Below, one piece after another: positions 27,129 through 36,212 of a DNA stretch of 64,000 bases (its first letter is position 1; each line of letters begins with the position of its first letter). The position numbers and the translations under genes were made by a program. Origin of the DNA: Streptomyces sp. NBC_01689 (GTDB taxonomy: Bacteria; Actinomycetota; Actinomycetes; Streptomycetales; Streptomycetaceae); the NCBI RefSeq assembly GCF_036250675.1, contig NZ_CP109592.1, positions 310,001 through 374,000 of the forward strand. The letters run 5' to 3'. Below the pieces are notes generated by a model, which saw nothing but the letters and a program-made list of their open reading frames with translations, was not told where the DNA came from and did not search any database.

Positions 27129-28601
27129 ATGAGGAACGAAACAGTGAGGAACACAGCAGTGACGAACCAGACGGCCCGCACCTACGACGTGATCGTCATC
27201 GGCGGGGGCCCGGTCGGCGAGAACGTCGCAGAACGCACCCGCGCCGCAGGACTGAGCACCGTGATCGTGGAACGCGAACTCCTCGGCGGCGAATGCTCGT
27301 TCTGGGCCTGCGACCCGAGCAAGGCGCTGCTACGGCCCGTGGTGGCACGTGCCGACGCGAGCCGCGTACCGGGGCTCGACCCGGCGGTGGCCGGCCCGCT
27401 GGACGCCGAGCGGGTCTTCGCACATCGCGACAGGATGTCCTCGTACTGGAAGGATGAGGACCAAGCCGACTGGCTGAACTCGGTCTCCGTCGACCTCCTA
27501 CGCGGTCACGGGCGCCTCACCGGCCCCCGAGAGGTGACCGTGGAGACCCCTGAGGGCAACACGGTCGCCCTGACCGCCCGGCACGCCGTCGTGCTCTCCA
27601 CCGGCACCCGCGCCGCCCTGCCTCCCCTTCCCGGACTCGACTCCGTCCGCCCCTGGACCAGCCGCGAAGCCACCAGCGCCCGCGAGGTGCCCGGCCGGCT
27701 CACCGTCGTCGGAGGTGGTGTGGTCGCTGTCGAGATGGCCACAGCCTGGCAGGCCCTCGGCTCCCGGGTCACCCTGCTCGTCCTCGAGAACGGTCTCCTC
27801 GAACGGATGGAACCGTTCGCCGGCGAACTGGTCACCGACGCGCTGCGCGAAGCAGGCGTCGACATCCGCTTCGGCACCACCGCCACCTCCGTGCACCGCG
27901 ACGGCGGCGCAGCCGGCGAAGTCCGGATCACGCTCTCCAACGGAGAACAACTCGTCGCCGACGAGATCCTGTTGGCGACCGGCCGCGCCCCGCAGACCCA
28001 CGAGGTCGGCCTGGAAGCGGTAGGTCTCACCCCCGGCGACTGGCTGAGCGTCGACGACACCTTCCGGGTCACCGGGGTCGCCGGCGGCTGGCTCTACGCG
28101 GTCGGCGACGTCAACCGGCGCGCGCTGATGACGCATCAGGGCAAGTACCAGGCACGGATCGCCGGCACCGTCATCGGTACCCGCGCCAAGGGCGAGCCCG
28201 TCGACGACGCTCCCTGGGGCGCCCATGCCGCCACCGCCGACCACGCGGCCGTCCCTCAGGTCGTCTTCACCGTCCCCGAGATCGCCTCGGTCGGCTTGAC
28301 CAGCCGCGAGGCCGAGCGGAGCGGGCGCCGGGTCAAAGTCGTCGACTACGACCTCGCCCAGGTCGCCGGCGCCCATCAGTACGGAGAGGACTACCGCGGC
28401 CGGGCCCGCATGCTCGTCGACACCGACCGAGGCACCGTGGTGGGTGTCACCTTCGCCGGCCCCGGTGTAGGGGAACTGGTCCATTCGGCCACCATCGCGG
28501 TCGCAGGTGAGGTGCCGCTCGACCGGCTCTGGCACGCCGTACCCGCCTTCCCCACCCTCGGCGAAGTCTGGCTGCGGCTACTGGAGACCCACCGCGGCTG
28601 A
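27129..28601 (+). CDS. pyridine nucleotide-disulfide oxidoreductase (dihydrolipoamide-dehydrogenase-like)
   Basis: A 490-residue flavoprotein of the lipoamide dehydrogenase / mercuric reductase superfamily. The FAD-binding GxGxxG region reads VIVIGGGPVGENVAERT, followed by the redox disulfide GGECSFWACDPSK (CX4C kept), an NAD(P) site RLTVVGGGVVAVEMATAW, the second FAD motif YAVGDVN, and the C-terminal dimer domain. The usual His-Glu pair (HPTxxE) is not seen in the C-terminal AVPAFPTLGEVW, where H is replaced by A. So it may not act on lipoamide. Start uncertain: ATG at 27129 or GTG at 27159. Partner substrate unknown. Confidence 0.85.
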   Translation: MRNETVRNTAVTNQTARTYDVIVIGGGPVGENVAERTRAAGLSTVIVERELLGGECSFWACDPSKALLRPVVARADASRVPGLDPAVAGPLDAERVFAHRDRMSSYWKDEDQADWLNSVSVDLLRGHGRLTGPREVTVETPEGNTVALTARHAVVLSTGTRAALPPLPGLDSVRPWTSREATSAREVPGRLTVVGGGVVAVEMATAWQALGSRVTLLVLENGLLERMEPFAGELVTDALREAGVDIRFGTTATSVHRDGGAAGEVRITLSNGEQLVADEILLATGRAPQTHEVGLEAVGLTPGDWLSVDDTFRVTGVAGGWLYAVGDVNRRALMTHQGKYQARIAGTVIGTRAKGEPVDDAPWGAHAATADHAAVPQVVFTVPEIASVGLTSREAERSGRRVKVVDYDLAQVAGAHQYGEDYRGRARMLVDTDRGTVVGVTFAGPGVGELVHSATIAVAGEVPLDRLWHAVPAFPTLGEVWLRLLETHRG

Positions 28602-28774
28602 GCACTCTCCGCCCGGCATACGGGGCGGCGCTGGCCCCTGCCGGGTGACGCGGTCGGTCGCGAGCGAGCATCGATCCACCGGTCCCCCGGCCGGCAGCGA
28701 CGCCCCGCGCAGGCGATCCCCTATACGAGTAGCTCCTTCGCTGAAATCTGCAGGTCAGCAGGGTCCGGCAGAGC

Positions 28775-29017
28775 ATGGGGGCAATCTCATCCAGCGCGGA
28801 CAGCACTGCGGCGGAATGCTTCAATGCCGTCTGCAAGAGGGAGACGCTCATGGGCCGTCAAGGCCGGTCGAATGAGCATGGAGCGCGACTCGGCGCCTTC
28901 CGCCGGCTCAACCGATACAACACCCGACGCCGGCGCTCCCGCCTCGACCGGCGGACCCCGACCGCCTACGAGAACGACTTCCGAGCAACAGCAACCGCCC
29001 TGGCCCAAGCCGCCTAG
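28775..29017 (+). pseudogene. transposase (integrase core) C-terminal fragment
   Basis: The translated end (STAAECFNAVCKRETLMGRQ, then FRRLNRYNTRRRRSRLDRRT, PTAYENDF) is the C-terminus of an IS3/IS481-type integrase core around the catalytic Glu. The rest is absent. It lies at the end of the broken monooxygenase gene. Confidence 0.65.
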
Positions 29018-29036
29018 ACGTGATCACAATCCGAGG

Positions 29037-30062
29037 TCAAGGCCCGCCGACAGACAGGAACTGGCCGCCTTCGGGGATGCCCAGCGTCGATCGTGCCGCC
29101 AGTTGAAGGCCGGATTCGGCCAGGGAGACGAGACGGCCGAGCCGTTGCGTCTCCCAGATCTCCAAGGCCCGGGCGGGGAGTTCCGTGTCGGGCGTCCAGC
29201 CCTGCAGGGCGGCCGCGAGGCCAGCGGCGTCCCCGAACGCCTTGGACGTCCCGGAGGCGGTGTGCGGACGGACGGTGCCGGCGGCGTCGCCGACCAGCGC
29301 CGCGTGATCCGCCACCATGCGTCGCGGGGCGAGGTCGTACACCGGCTGCATGAAGAGGTCCGACAGCCGCACGAGCTGCGCAAACTGCGGCGGGAGTGAG
29401 ACGTCGGCTTGAGCGGCGACCCTGTCAGCCGTTTCGGTGGGTACTTCGCCGGGTGGCAGGAAGTGCGCGTAGCGGCGGCCGGAGCGGCCGGTCATGAGGG
29501 GCGGGAGGTCCGGCTCGGCCACGTTGGCGTACCAGACCCAGTTGACTCGCCGTGAGCCTTCCGCGCTTTCCCCGTCGGCTGCACGTTGCTCAGGGCGCTG
29601 TCCAGGCGGTAGCACACGGCGGCGAGGGGTTCCCGAAGGGCGCTGTAGAGGGTGCAGCACTTCACCGGGGAGCGCCGATTCGGGTTCGAGGCCGCGCCAG
29701 GCAACGTAGCCGGCGTATTCGGGGCGGGCGGTGGCGTCCAGGAGTCTGCGGGTGGTCGAGCCGATACCGTCCGCTCCGACCAGGAAGTTGCCCTGCGCGG
29801 TGTAGCCGTCGGCGAATGCGGCGGTGACTTCGCTTCCGTCGACCTCCCGCGCGCCGAAGAAGGTGAAGCCACCGGAGAACACGGCCCGCTCCAGGTCCTT
29901 GACCAGCTTCTCCACGGCTCCGGGGCAGTGTGACCACCGCGTTCGCGACGATGCCGGTGCCCATGACACGTCGGCGCCGACGGCGCGCAGTTCGTGTGCG
30001 GTGGCGAGTCCTCCGACGGATCCGCCGATGACCAGGGCTTTGAAGGCGGGGCTGGAATGCAT
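29037..30062 (-). pseudogene. FAD-dependent aromatic monooxygenase, degenerate
   Basis: Resembles 2,6-dihydroxypyridine-3-hydroxylase-type flavoprotein hydroxylases: N-terminal FAD loop ALVIGGSVGGLATAHELRA, later NWVWYANVAEPDLPPLM and the ribityl-binding LVGDAAGTVRPHTASGTSKA. It is damaged. After the FAD loop a piece is missing and the best codon usage shifts frame (MGTGIVANAVVTLP, near 29930-29975). Between about 29560 and 29672 the high-GC3 frame is different again (LYSALREPLAAVCYRLDSAL), so two compensating frameshifts are present. The open frame nevertheless runs to the end (341 codons against about 390 in the family). Last gene of the operon, nine bases after the amidohydrolase. Confidence 0.75.
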
Positions 30063-30070
30063 CGCGTACC

Positions 30071-31060
30071 TCAGGAGGCGGTCCGGATTCCCAGGAACTG
30101 GCGCCCGTTCGCCCCGAGCGCCGCGGCGTCGAGGCCGTAGTCCAGGAGGAAGCGGACGGGGTCTGGCTCTGCCATGTCGAATGGGTAGTCGCTCCCGCAA
30201 AGGATCTTGTCCTGGGAGGCGCGGGCTGTCAGGAGCCTGAGGACCTCGGGGTCGTGGGTGACCGTGTCGAAGTACAGACGGGCGAAGGGGTCGGCCGGCG
30301 GGCGGCTGCCGCCGCGGCGTACGTCCTCCCGTTCGTGCCAGCCGTGTTGCCACCGGCCGATGAGCGCGGGGGCGCAGCCTCCGCCGTGGACGAAGCAGAT
30401 GCGCAGGTCGGGGAGTTCTTCCATGACGCCGCTCAGGAGCACGGAGGCGATGGCCGTCGTGGTCTCGACGGGGTTGCCGATCAGGTTGACCAGGTAGTGG
30501 TCCTTCCACTCCGGGCGCGGCAGTTGCATGGGGTGGACGAGGACGGCGAGGCCCGCGTCGGCGGCCGCGGCCAGGACTTCCCGCATGGTGCCGTCGCCGT
30601 AGGAGCGGCCTTGGACCAGGGGCGGGACGGCGACGCCCGCGATGCCCGGCAGGCCCGTCAGACGTGTCATCTCGCGGCGGGCGGCGGCCACGTCGTCCAC
30701 CCGGACCAGGCCGAGTCCGACCAGGACGCCGTCGCTCGCGGAGACGGCTTCGGCGAGCTGGTCGTTGTAGGCCGTGATGTAGTCGTCCGCCTCGGCGGGC
30801 TGGAAGACGGGGAAGGCGAAGGGCGGTGGCGAGATGGCGCGGGCTCCGAGTCCCGTCCTCACCGTGTCGGCGATGACCGCTTGGATGTCGGTCATCGCCT
30901 CGGTGGCGAGGAACAGCGGGTGGTCGCCGAGGTGGAGCTGTCCGTCGCGGTCGTTCATGCCGCCCGGTGGGGAGCCGGGCGGAAGCCGGAGCAGGTCGCG
31001 GGGCAGCCAGTGCGCGTGCACGTCGATGATCCCCGCACGGACGTCTCCCCTGACAGCCAT
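30071..31060 (-). CDS. amidohydrolase-family protein (ACMSD-like TIM barrel)
   Basis: A 329-residue metal-dependent hydrolase or decarboxylase. Metal ligands are visible: IDVHAHWLPRD (HxH), VLVHPMQLPR and CFVHGGG, and the catalytic Asp in LCGSDYPFDM. This is the amidohydrolase-2 / aminocarboxymuconate-semialdehyde-decarboxylase group. The ATG at 31060 follows GAGGAG by five bases; a GTG two codons upstream is possible. It lies between a molybdenum hydroxylase and a flavin monooxygenase on the same strand, so it probably works on a ring-opened or carboxylated intermediate of an aromatic pathway. Confidence 0.88.
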   Translation of the reverse strand: MAVRGDVRAGIIDVHAHWLPRDLLRLPPGSPPGGMNDRDGQLHLGDHPLFLATEAMTDIQAVIADTVRTGLGARAISPPPFAFPVFQPAEADDYITAYNDQLAEAVSASDGVLVGLGLVRVDDVAAARREMTRLTGLPGIAGVAVPPLVQGRSYGDGTMREVLAAAADAGLAVLVHPMQLPRPEWKDHYLVNLIGNPVETTTAIASVLLSGVMEELPDLRICFVHGGGCAPALIGRWQHGWHEREDVRRGGSRPPADPFARLYFDTVTHDPEVLRLLTARASQDKILCGSDYPFDMAEPDPVRFLLDYGLDAAALGANGRQFLGIRTAS

Positions 31061-31100
31061 CTCCACTCCTCACGATCGCCGGACCGGCACGGACCAGGCG

Positions 31101-31583
31101 TCAGGTCACGTGTTCGTGCTGTTCGCGTGCTGCTCGCGTGATCGCGCGGCGGATGGGTTCGTAGCCGGTGCAGCGGCAGACGTTGGATCCGACGACGTGA
31201 TCCACGCGCTCAGGGTGGTCGGCCAGCTCCGGGTCGGCCTCCAGCGCCCCGGCGGCCGCCATCAGGAATCCGGGCGTGCAGAAGCCGCACTGCAGTGCGT
31301 GTTCGGCGGAGAAGGCCCGCTGGAGTGCGCTGGGTTCGCCGTCCGGGCCGGCCAGCCCTTCCACGGTCCGCACGGATCTGCCGTCGCACTGCACGGCGAG
31401 CATCAGACAGGAGCGCACCGCCTCACCGTCCACGAGAACGGTGCAGGCCCCGCACACGCCGTGCTCGCAGCCCAAGTGGGTGCCGGTCAGCCGGCAGTCC
31501 TCCCGCAGCACGTCCGCGAGAACGCGTCGGGGCTCCACGTCGAGCGGGATCTCCTCGCCGTTCACTGTCAGCGTGATCTTCAT
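31101..31583 (-). CDS. [2Fe-2S] subunit of molybdenum hydroxylase (xanthine-oxidase family)
   Basis: A 160-residue small subunit. The plant-type [2Fe-2S] motif is CEHGVCGACTVLVDG with a further Cys in RSCLML, and the second cluster is CGFCTPGF ... SNVCRCTGYEPI. It passes electrons from the Mo site to FAD. The start ATG overlaps the stop of the FAD subunit gene by four bases (ATGA). The set, with medium and large subunits in order large-medium-small on the transcript, is like coxLMS but rearranged. Confidence 0.94.
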   Translation of the reverse strand: MKITLTVNGEEIPLDVEPRRVLADVLREDCRLTGTHLGCEHGVCGACTVLVDGEAVRSCLMLAVQCDGRSVRTVEGLAGPDGEPSALQRAFSAEHALQCGFCTPGFLMAAAGALEADPELADHPERVDHVVGSNVCRCTGYEPIRRAITRAAREQHEHVT

Positions 31584-32512
31584 CGGCTGTCTCCCTCGGT
31601 CCCGGCGATGCGGGAACGGTGGTCGTCGGCTGCCTGGCACAGGGTTCTGGCGGCCACGACGGCGATGGCGTGGCGGCGGTATTCGAGGTCCGCGTACGGT
31701 TCCGCGATGGGCGCGGCGTCCTGTTCGGCTGCGATGCGGCCGGCGCGGGCGAACGGATGGTCCGCGGGAAGTCGGTATCCGTCGGTCGGGGTGCCGATCT
31801 CCACGCCGGTCAGCGCCTGTTCGGCGGCGTGGGCCCGCAGAGGCCGGTCTGCGCAGTTGACCAGTCCGATCCGTGCTTCCCGGATGATTCCGTCGGCCAC
31901 GGTGAGGACGGCGGCGACGGCGACCTGGGCGAAGCAGAAGTGGGTGCGCCGGTGTTCGATGAAGCCCACGCCGGTGTGGTCGGCGAGCAGGGGATAGCTC
32001 ACGGAGGTGATCAGTTCGCCGGGGCGGCGGTCCGTCCTGAGGGGGCCGTGGAAGTAATCGCGGGCCGCGACGGTACGGACGCCGTGTGGTCCTCGGAGAT
32101 GGATGTCGGCGTCGAGGGCCATGGCGATGGCGCACCACTCGGAGGCGGGGTGGCCCCAGCCGAAGCTACCGACCATGGTTCCCCTGGAGCGGATCGGCGG
32201 GTGGGCGATGTTGACGACGGCGCGGGCGAACAGCGACCCGAGGGGGCCGGGTACGGCCTGCGCGGATTCGAAGACCTGGTGTCTGACCAGCGCGCCGACC
32301 CGCAGCGAGCCGTCGACGACCCGCAGGGTGTCGAGTTCCGGGATGCGGTTGATGTCGACGACCAGGTCCGGGCGGATGCGTTCCAGGTGCATCTCGAGGA
32401 GCAGGCTCTGGCCTCCTGCCAGGACCTGGGCCTTGCTCCCTCCGTGCCCGAGGGCGTCGACGGCCTCGGGCACGGTGCGGGGTGCGACGTAGTCGAAGGC
32501 GGCGGGCTTCAC
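31580..32512 (-). CDS. FAD-binding subunit of molybdenum hydroxylase
   Basis: A 310-residue CoxM-type medium subunit. Start FDYVAPRTVPEAVDALG, flavin-binding AGGQSLLLEMHLERIRPD (AGGQSL), and the second loop RSRGTMVGSFGWGHPASEW (TxGG-like loop with GSFGWG). It carries electrons from the iron-sulfur clusters to an acceptor. ATGA overlaps with both neighbours show one translationally coupled operon. Confidence 0.93.
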   Translation of the reverse strand: MKPAAFDYVAPRTVPEAVDALGHGGSKAQVLAGGQSLLLEMHLERIRPDLVVDINRIPELDTLRVVDGSLRVGALVRHQVFESAQAVPGPLGSLFARAVVNIAHPPIRSRGTMVGSFGWGHPASEWCAIAMALDADIHLRGPHGVRTVAARDYFHGPLRTDRRPGELITSVSYPLLADHTGVGFIEHRRTHFCFAQVAVAAVLTVADGIIREARIGLVNCADRPLRAHAAEQALTGVEIGTPTDGYRLPADHPFARAGRIAAEQDAAPIAEPYADLEYRRHAIAVVAARTLCQAADDHRSRIAGTEGDSR

Positions 32513-34824
32513 CGGTCCTCCTCCAGCTTCGGGGCGCGCGCCGCGCGCCAGACGACGTCCGGGGTGAGCGGCATCTGCAGCAGGTCTGCGTCGGCGGGCC
32601 GCAGGGCGTCGACGACGGCGTTGACGATCGCGGCCGGCAGGCCGATGCAGCCAGATTCCCCGGCACCCTTGGCACCCAGAGGCGAGCTGGGGCTCGGTGT
32701 GCAGGTGTCCTTGACCTCGATGGGCGGCACTTCGGTGTAGGTCGGCAGCAGGTAGTCCAGCAGACCGTTCGCCAGCAGGGGTGTGCCGTGCTCGTCGTAG
32801 GGGATGGCCTCGTACAGCGCCTGGCCGATGCCCTGCATCGCGGACCCGAAGGCCTGAGCGCGGACGATGTCGGGGTTGAGGACCACGCCGCAGTCGTCGA
32901 CCGTCACCACCTTCAGCAGTTCCACGGTGCCGAGTTCCGGGTCGACTTCGGCGACCGCGACGTGGGCGCCGAAGGGGAAGGCCATCCCGGTCTCGAAGCG
33001 GTCCTCCACGCGCAGGGGCCCGGTCGCCTTCACCAGTTCGCTCACGTCCATCGCGGCAGTGCCGTCATGGGCGGCGTGGACGGTGCCGTCCGACCACTCC
33101 ACCTCTTCCAGCGGCACGTCCCACAGGGTTGCGGCCCGTCGCCGGGCTTCCGCGATGACCAGCTGGGAGGCGTGCTGAAGCATCGCGCCGGCGACCTGGG
33201 CCGTGCGGCTGGCGAACGAACCGAGCCCCTCGGGCTGTTCGTCCGTGTCGCCTTCGATCAGCCGGACCCGCTGCTCGTCCACGCCGAGGGTCTTGGCGAC
33301 CAGTGCGGGGAAGACGGTCTCGTGGCTCTGGCCACTGGAGGCGCCCCCGCATCGGGCGGTGATGATGCCGTCGGCGCCGACCTCGATGCTGCCGAACTCG
33401 TGGAGCCCGCCCGGTTCTCCGCCGGATCGCTCCACGTAGCAGGACAGACCGATCCCCAGGGGCTTCGCGGTCGGATCGTCACGGCGTCTTGCCTGTTCGG
33501 CGCGCCACGCGCCGTACTCGACGGTCTCCAGCGCCAGGTCCAGTGCACGGGCATATGTGCCGCTGTCGTAGGTCCGGCCGGTCGGTGTCGTGTAGGGGAA
33601 GGCGTCGGGAGGGATGAAGTTGCGGCGGCGCAGCTCCGCCGGGTCGATGCCGAGTTTCCTGGCGATCATGTCCATGCAGCGCTCGAGCGCGGTGACCGCC
33701 TCCGGGCGGCCGGCGCCTCGGTAGGGGTAGGTGAGCATGGTGTTGGTGAGGATCGAGCGCACCGTGGAGTGCACCTGGGGGGTGGTATACGCGCCGGTCG
33801 CCATCCAGGCGGTCTGCATCGGCAGTCCGACCCCGAGGTGAGGATAGGCGCCGACGTCCGCGTCGATGTGCAGCTCGTAGGCCAGGAGCCGTCCGTCGGT
33901 GTCGGCGGCCAGACGGGCCCGCTGGTCCTGGCCGCGGCCACGGGTGGCGACCATCATGGACTCCAGACGATCCTCGATCCACCGGACCGGGCGCTGCAGG
34001 GTGACGGCGAGGAAGGCGACCACGACGAATTCGGGGAACGAGGCGCTCTTGCCGCCGAAGGCCCCACCGGTGTCCGGCACGATCACGCGGATCCGATCCT
34101 GCGACCAGCCCAGCAGTGCGGCCATCTCACGGCGGAGCCGGTGCGGCATCTGGTGCCCGGACCAGATCGTGAGGCGGTCCTTGTCGGGTACCGCGAGGAT
34201 CGTCCGGCACTCCATCGGTGTGGGCATCAGCAGGTTCTGACGGAAGCGGCCCTCCACCACGGCGGCCGCTTCCTGCCACACTGCGTCCTCGATGGGCGTG
34301 CCGGTCTCGCCCCGCAGAGCGACGTTGCTCAGGCCTTCGAACAGCAGGGTCTCGTCCGAGGCCGCGGCGGACGGCGTGACCATCGCGGGCAGCGGATCGA
34401 CGTCGAAGGTGACCACCTCTGCGCCGTCCTCGGCCCGGTATCTGTCCTCGCCGAGGACGACGGCGACCGCCTCTCCCGCGTACCGCACGCGTTCTTTCAC
34501 CAGCGCCGGCCACTCCCGGCCGGCGACCGCCTCGTCCGAGGACAGCTTGGCGAGCACGGTGTGCGGGACCGGGGGCAGGTCCTGCAGAGCGGCCGCCGAG
34601 TGGGCGCACGCGGGCATGTCCGTCAGGTCGGCGGCGGACCAGGCGCCCACCACGCCGGGCACCTCGCGGGCCGCGGTGCAGTCGACGGCGCGCAGCCGGC
34701 CATGGCCGATCCGGCTCCTGACGAACACGGCGTCGAGGCAGTCCGGCACCTTGATGTCGGCGACGTAGCGGCCGTTTCCCGTGAGCAGCCTCGCGTCCTC
34801 GCGCCGTGTCCACTGATACGCCAC
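32509..34824 (-). CDS. molybdopterin-binding large subunit of molybdenum hydroxylase
   Basis: A 771-residue CoxL/XdhB-type catalytic subunit. Visible features: TGNGRYVADIKVPDCLDAVF start, the MoCo loop GGAFGGK, the active-site loop YPYRGAGRPEA, and the catalytic Glu in GAKGAGESGCIG. The loop is not the AYRCSFR of true CO dehydrogenase, so it is a hydroxylase of another substrate, probably N-heteroaromatic or aldehyde. GTG start with AAGAAGG upstream. First gene of the operon at 34824-29037, with a palindromic site 126 bases upstream. Substrate inferred from the neighbouring dihydroxypyridine-hydroxylase-like remnant only. Confidence 0.93.
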   Translation of the reverse strand: MAYQWTRREDARLLTGNGRYVADIKVPDCLDAVFVRSRIGHGRLRAVDCTAAREVPGVVGAWSAADLTDMPACAHSAAALQDLPPVPHTVLAKLSSDEAVAGREWPALVKERVRYAGEAVAVVLGEDRYRAEDGAEVVTFDVDPLPAMVTPSAAASDETLLFEGLSNVALRGETGTPIEDAVWQEAAAVVEGRFRQNLLMPTPMECRTILAVPDKDRLTIWSGHQMPHRLRREMAALLGWSQDRIRVIVPDTGGAFGGKSASFPEFVVVAFLAVTLQRPVRWIEDRLESMMVATRGRGQDQRARLAADTDGRLLAYELHIDADVGAYPHLGVGLPMQTAWMATGAYTTPQVHSTVRSILTNTMLTYPYRGAGRPEAVTALERCMDMIARKLGIDPAELRRRNFIPPDAFPYTTPTGRTYDSGTYARALDLALETVEYGAWRAEQARRRDDPTAKPLGIGLSCYVERSGGEPGGLHEFGSIEVGADGIITARCGGASSGQSHETVFPALVAKTLGVDEQRVRLIEGDTDEQPEGLGSFASRTAQVAGAMLQHASQLVIAEARRRAATLWDVPLEEVEWSDGTVHAAHDGTAAMDVSELVKATGPLRVEDRFETGMAFPFGAHVAVAEVDPELGTVELLKVVTVDDCGVVLNPDIVRAQAFGSAMQGIGQALYEAIPYDEHGTPLLANGLLDYLLPTYTEVPPIEVKDTCTPSPSSPLGAKGAGESGCIGLPAAIVNAVVDALRPADADLLQMPLTPDVVWRAARAPKLEEDR

Positions 34825-35496
34825 TGCCGCACCTTCTTGCCGGGTCGAGGGGAGGTCCGCCGAGGAGCCCCTTCGTGACGGCCTTCTTGGGGGCCGTCAG
34901 GGGCCACGAGAGATCGACACTGCAAAACTACACGTACCGTACATTCAGGCATGTATCCGTTATGGATGCATGTCTGGACGCGTCGGCCGGCAGATCTGCA
35001 GAACAGGAACGGGCCCGCCGACCGGGCCGACAGCGGGTGAGCGGTGCGGGGCGGGGTCCGCCGTTCGGGCCGAGCGATGACGCCGGTCAAGATGCGTGCG
35101 GCTCGATACGAACACACGCTCGGGTCGGGCGCGCGCAAATTCGGCCGTGCGGCTGGTCCACCACCGTCAGGCCGGAGACGCCGCGCGCGCTCGTGGCCGA
35201 CCGGACCCCGGAAAGGCATCCCGCTCTGCGGGCACCGGAAGATCCCCATACCGTGTTCCGCCGTCGGGCGAGGACCGTGGCGGCTCACCTACCGGGCACG
35301 CACGACGGGCACCCTGCCGAGCGGCGAGCACGGGAGATCTACCAGACGTCGACGACGAGCACCGACCGCACGGCTCCGACCGCGCTGGTCGACCATGCGC
35401 TCAGCAGCGACAACCTCATGTACGCGATACGCATCAAGGGGACGTTCGGCGAGGTCCGCACCCGCACCGTGATGCGGCAACCGCCTCCCTGTCTGC
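34825..35496. other. intergenic region upstream of the molybdenum-hydroxylase operon
   Basis: About 670 bases with no intact gene. It holds the operon promoter region with a palindromic operator-like site (annotated) and, further right, sequence leading into an acetolactate synthase remnant. Confidence 0.5.
34950..34972. promoter_or_regulatory. operator-like inverted repeat upstream of the molybdenum-hydroxylase operon
   Basis: CATGTATCC, a 5-base gap, then GGATGCATG: 8 of 9 positions pair. It lies about 126 bases before the first gene in a comparatively AT-rich stretch, as expected for a regulator site. No regulator gene is directly adjacent. Confidence 0.5.
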
Positions 35497-35790
35497 ATGG
35501 CGCGTCACTTCCGCTCCTACCAGCCCGGGCACCTGTTGTTCTCCGACGGCCAGCAGACTCCGGGGGGTGGCCCTTCCCTGTGCGATGGCCGCCGCCATGG
35601 TGCGGCCCCGGACCCACATTCTGTCCGTCTCCGGCGACGGCGGCTTCCTCTTCAGCGCACAGGAGCTGGAGACCGCGACCCGCCTCGGCCCGCGCCTGAC
35701 ACACGTCATCACGCGGGACGACACCTACGACATGGTCGGCTTCCAGGAACTCCTGAAGTCCGGGCGCAAGCCAGGAGTGCAACACCGACC
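35497..35790 (+). pseudogene. acetolactate-synthase (AlsS-type) C-terminal remnant
   Basis: [20 protein letters not shown] in one frame, then after a run of G (about 35564-35569) a different frame gives [34 protein letters not shown] and [17 protein letters not shown], the TPP/Mg-binding GDGGF region of catabolic acetolactate synthase. The N-terminal two thirds are missing and a G-run frameshift separates the pieces. Confidence 0.7.
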
Positions 35791-35821
35791 TGTGCCCCCA
35801 GTTGCACTACGGCGTGCTTGA

Positions 35822-36176
35822 GTAGTGGCAGGGCGAATATCCGCGTGCACAGGATGAGTCTTCACCGGCGTGCCGAGACGATCCCGTTCTCGTCTTGTCG
35901 ACAATTCGCTCATGCGCCGCTCATTCGAGTCGCCGAAGCGATCGCCGCGCTGAAGGCAACCCACGCTCGACGTGGCACTGCGTCATTTCAGAGCTTGTCG
36001 ACCGGGTGACGCTCGCTTGCCGGACAGGGCCACTTGCCCCGCATGGTCCGCGATCGTGTCATCAGGAGACCGCGCACAGCGGGACGTTGCCAAGGCTCAC
36101 AAGGGGGCTCACAGCGCACAGGCTGCCCCGGGCCGAGGCGGGTGGAAATACGGTCGGCTGGTGGGCAGGCAGGACA
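35822..36176. other. intergenic region
   Basis: About 350 bases between the synthase remnant and the IS3 element. Nothing recognised. Confidence 0.4.
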
Positions 36177-36212
36177 CTTCTGAGGTGTCCCCCGGAGTGT
36201 GGACACAGGGGT

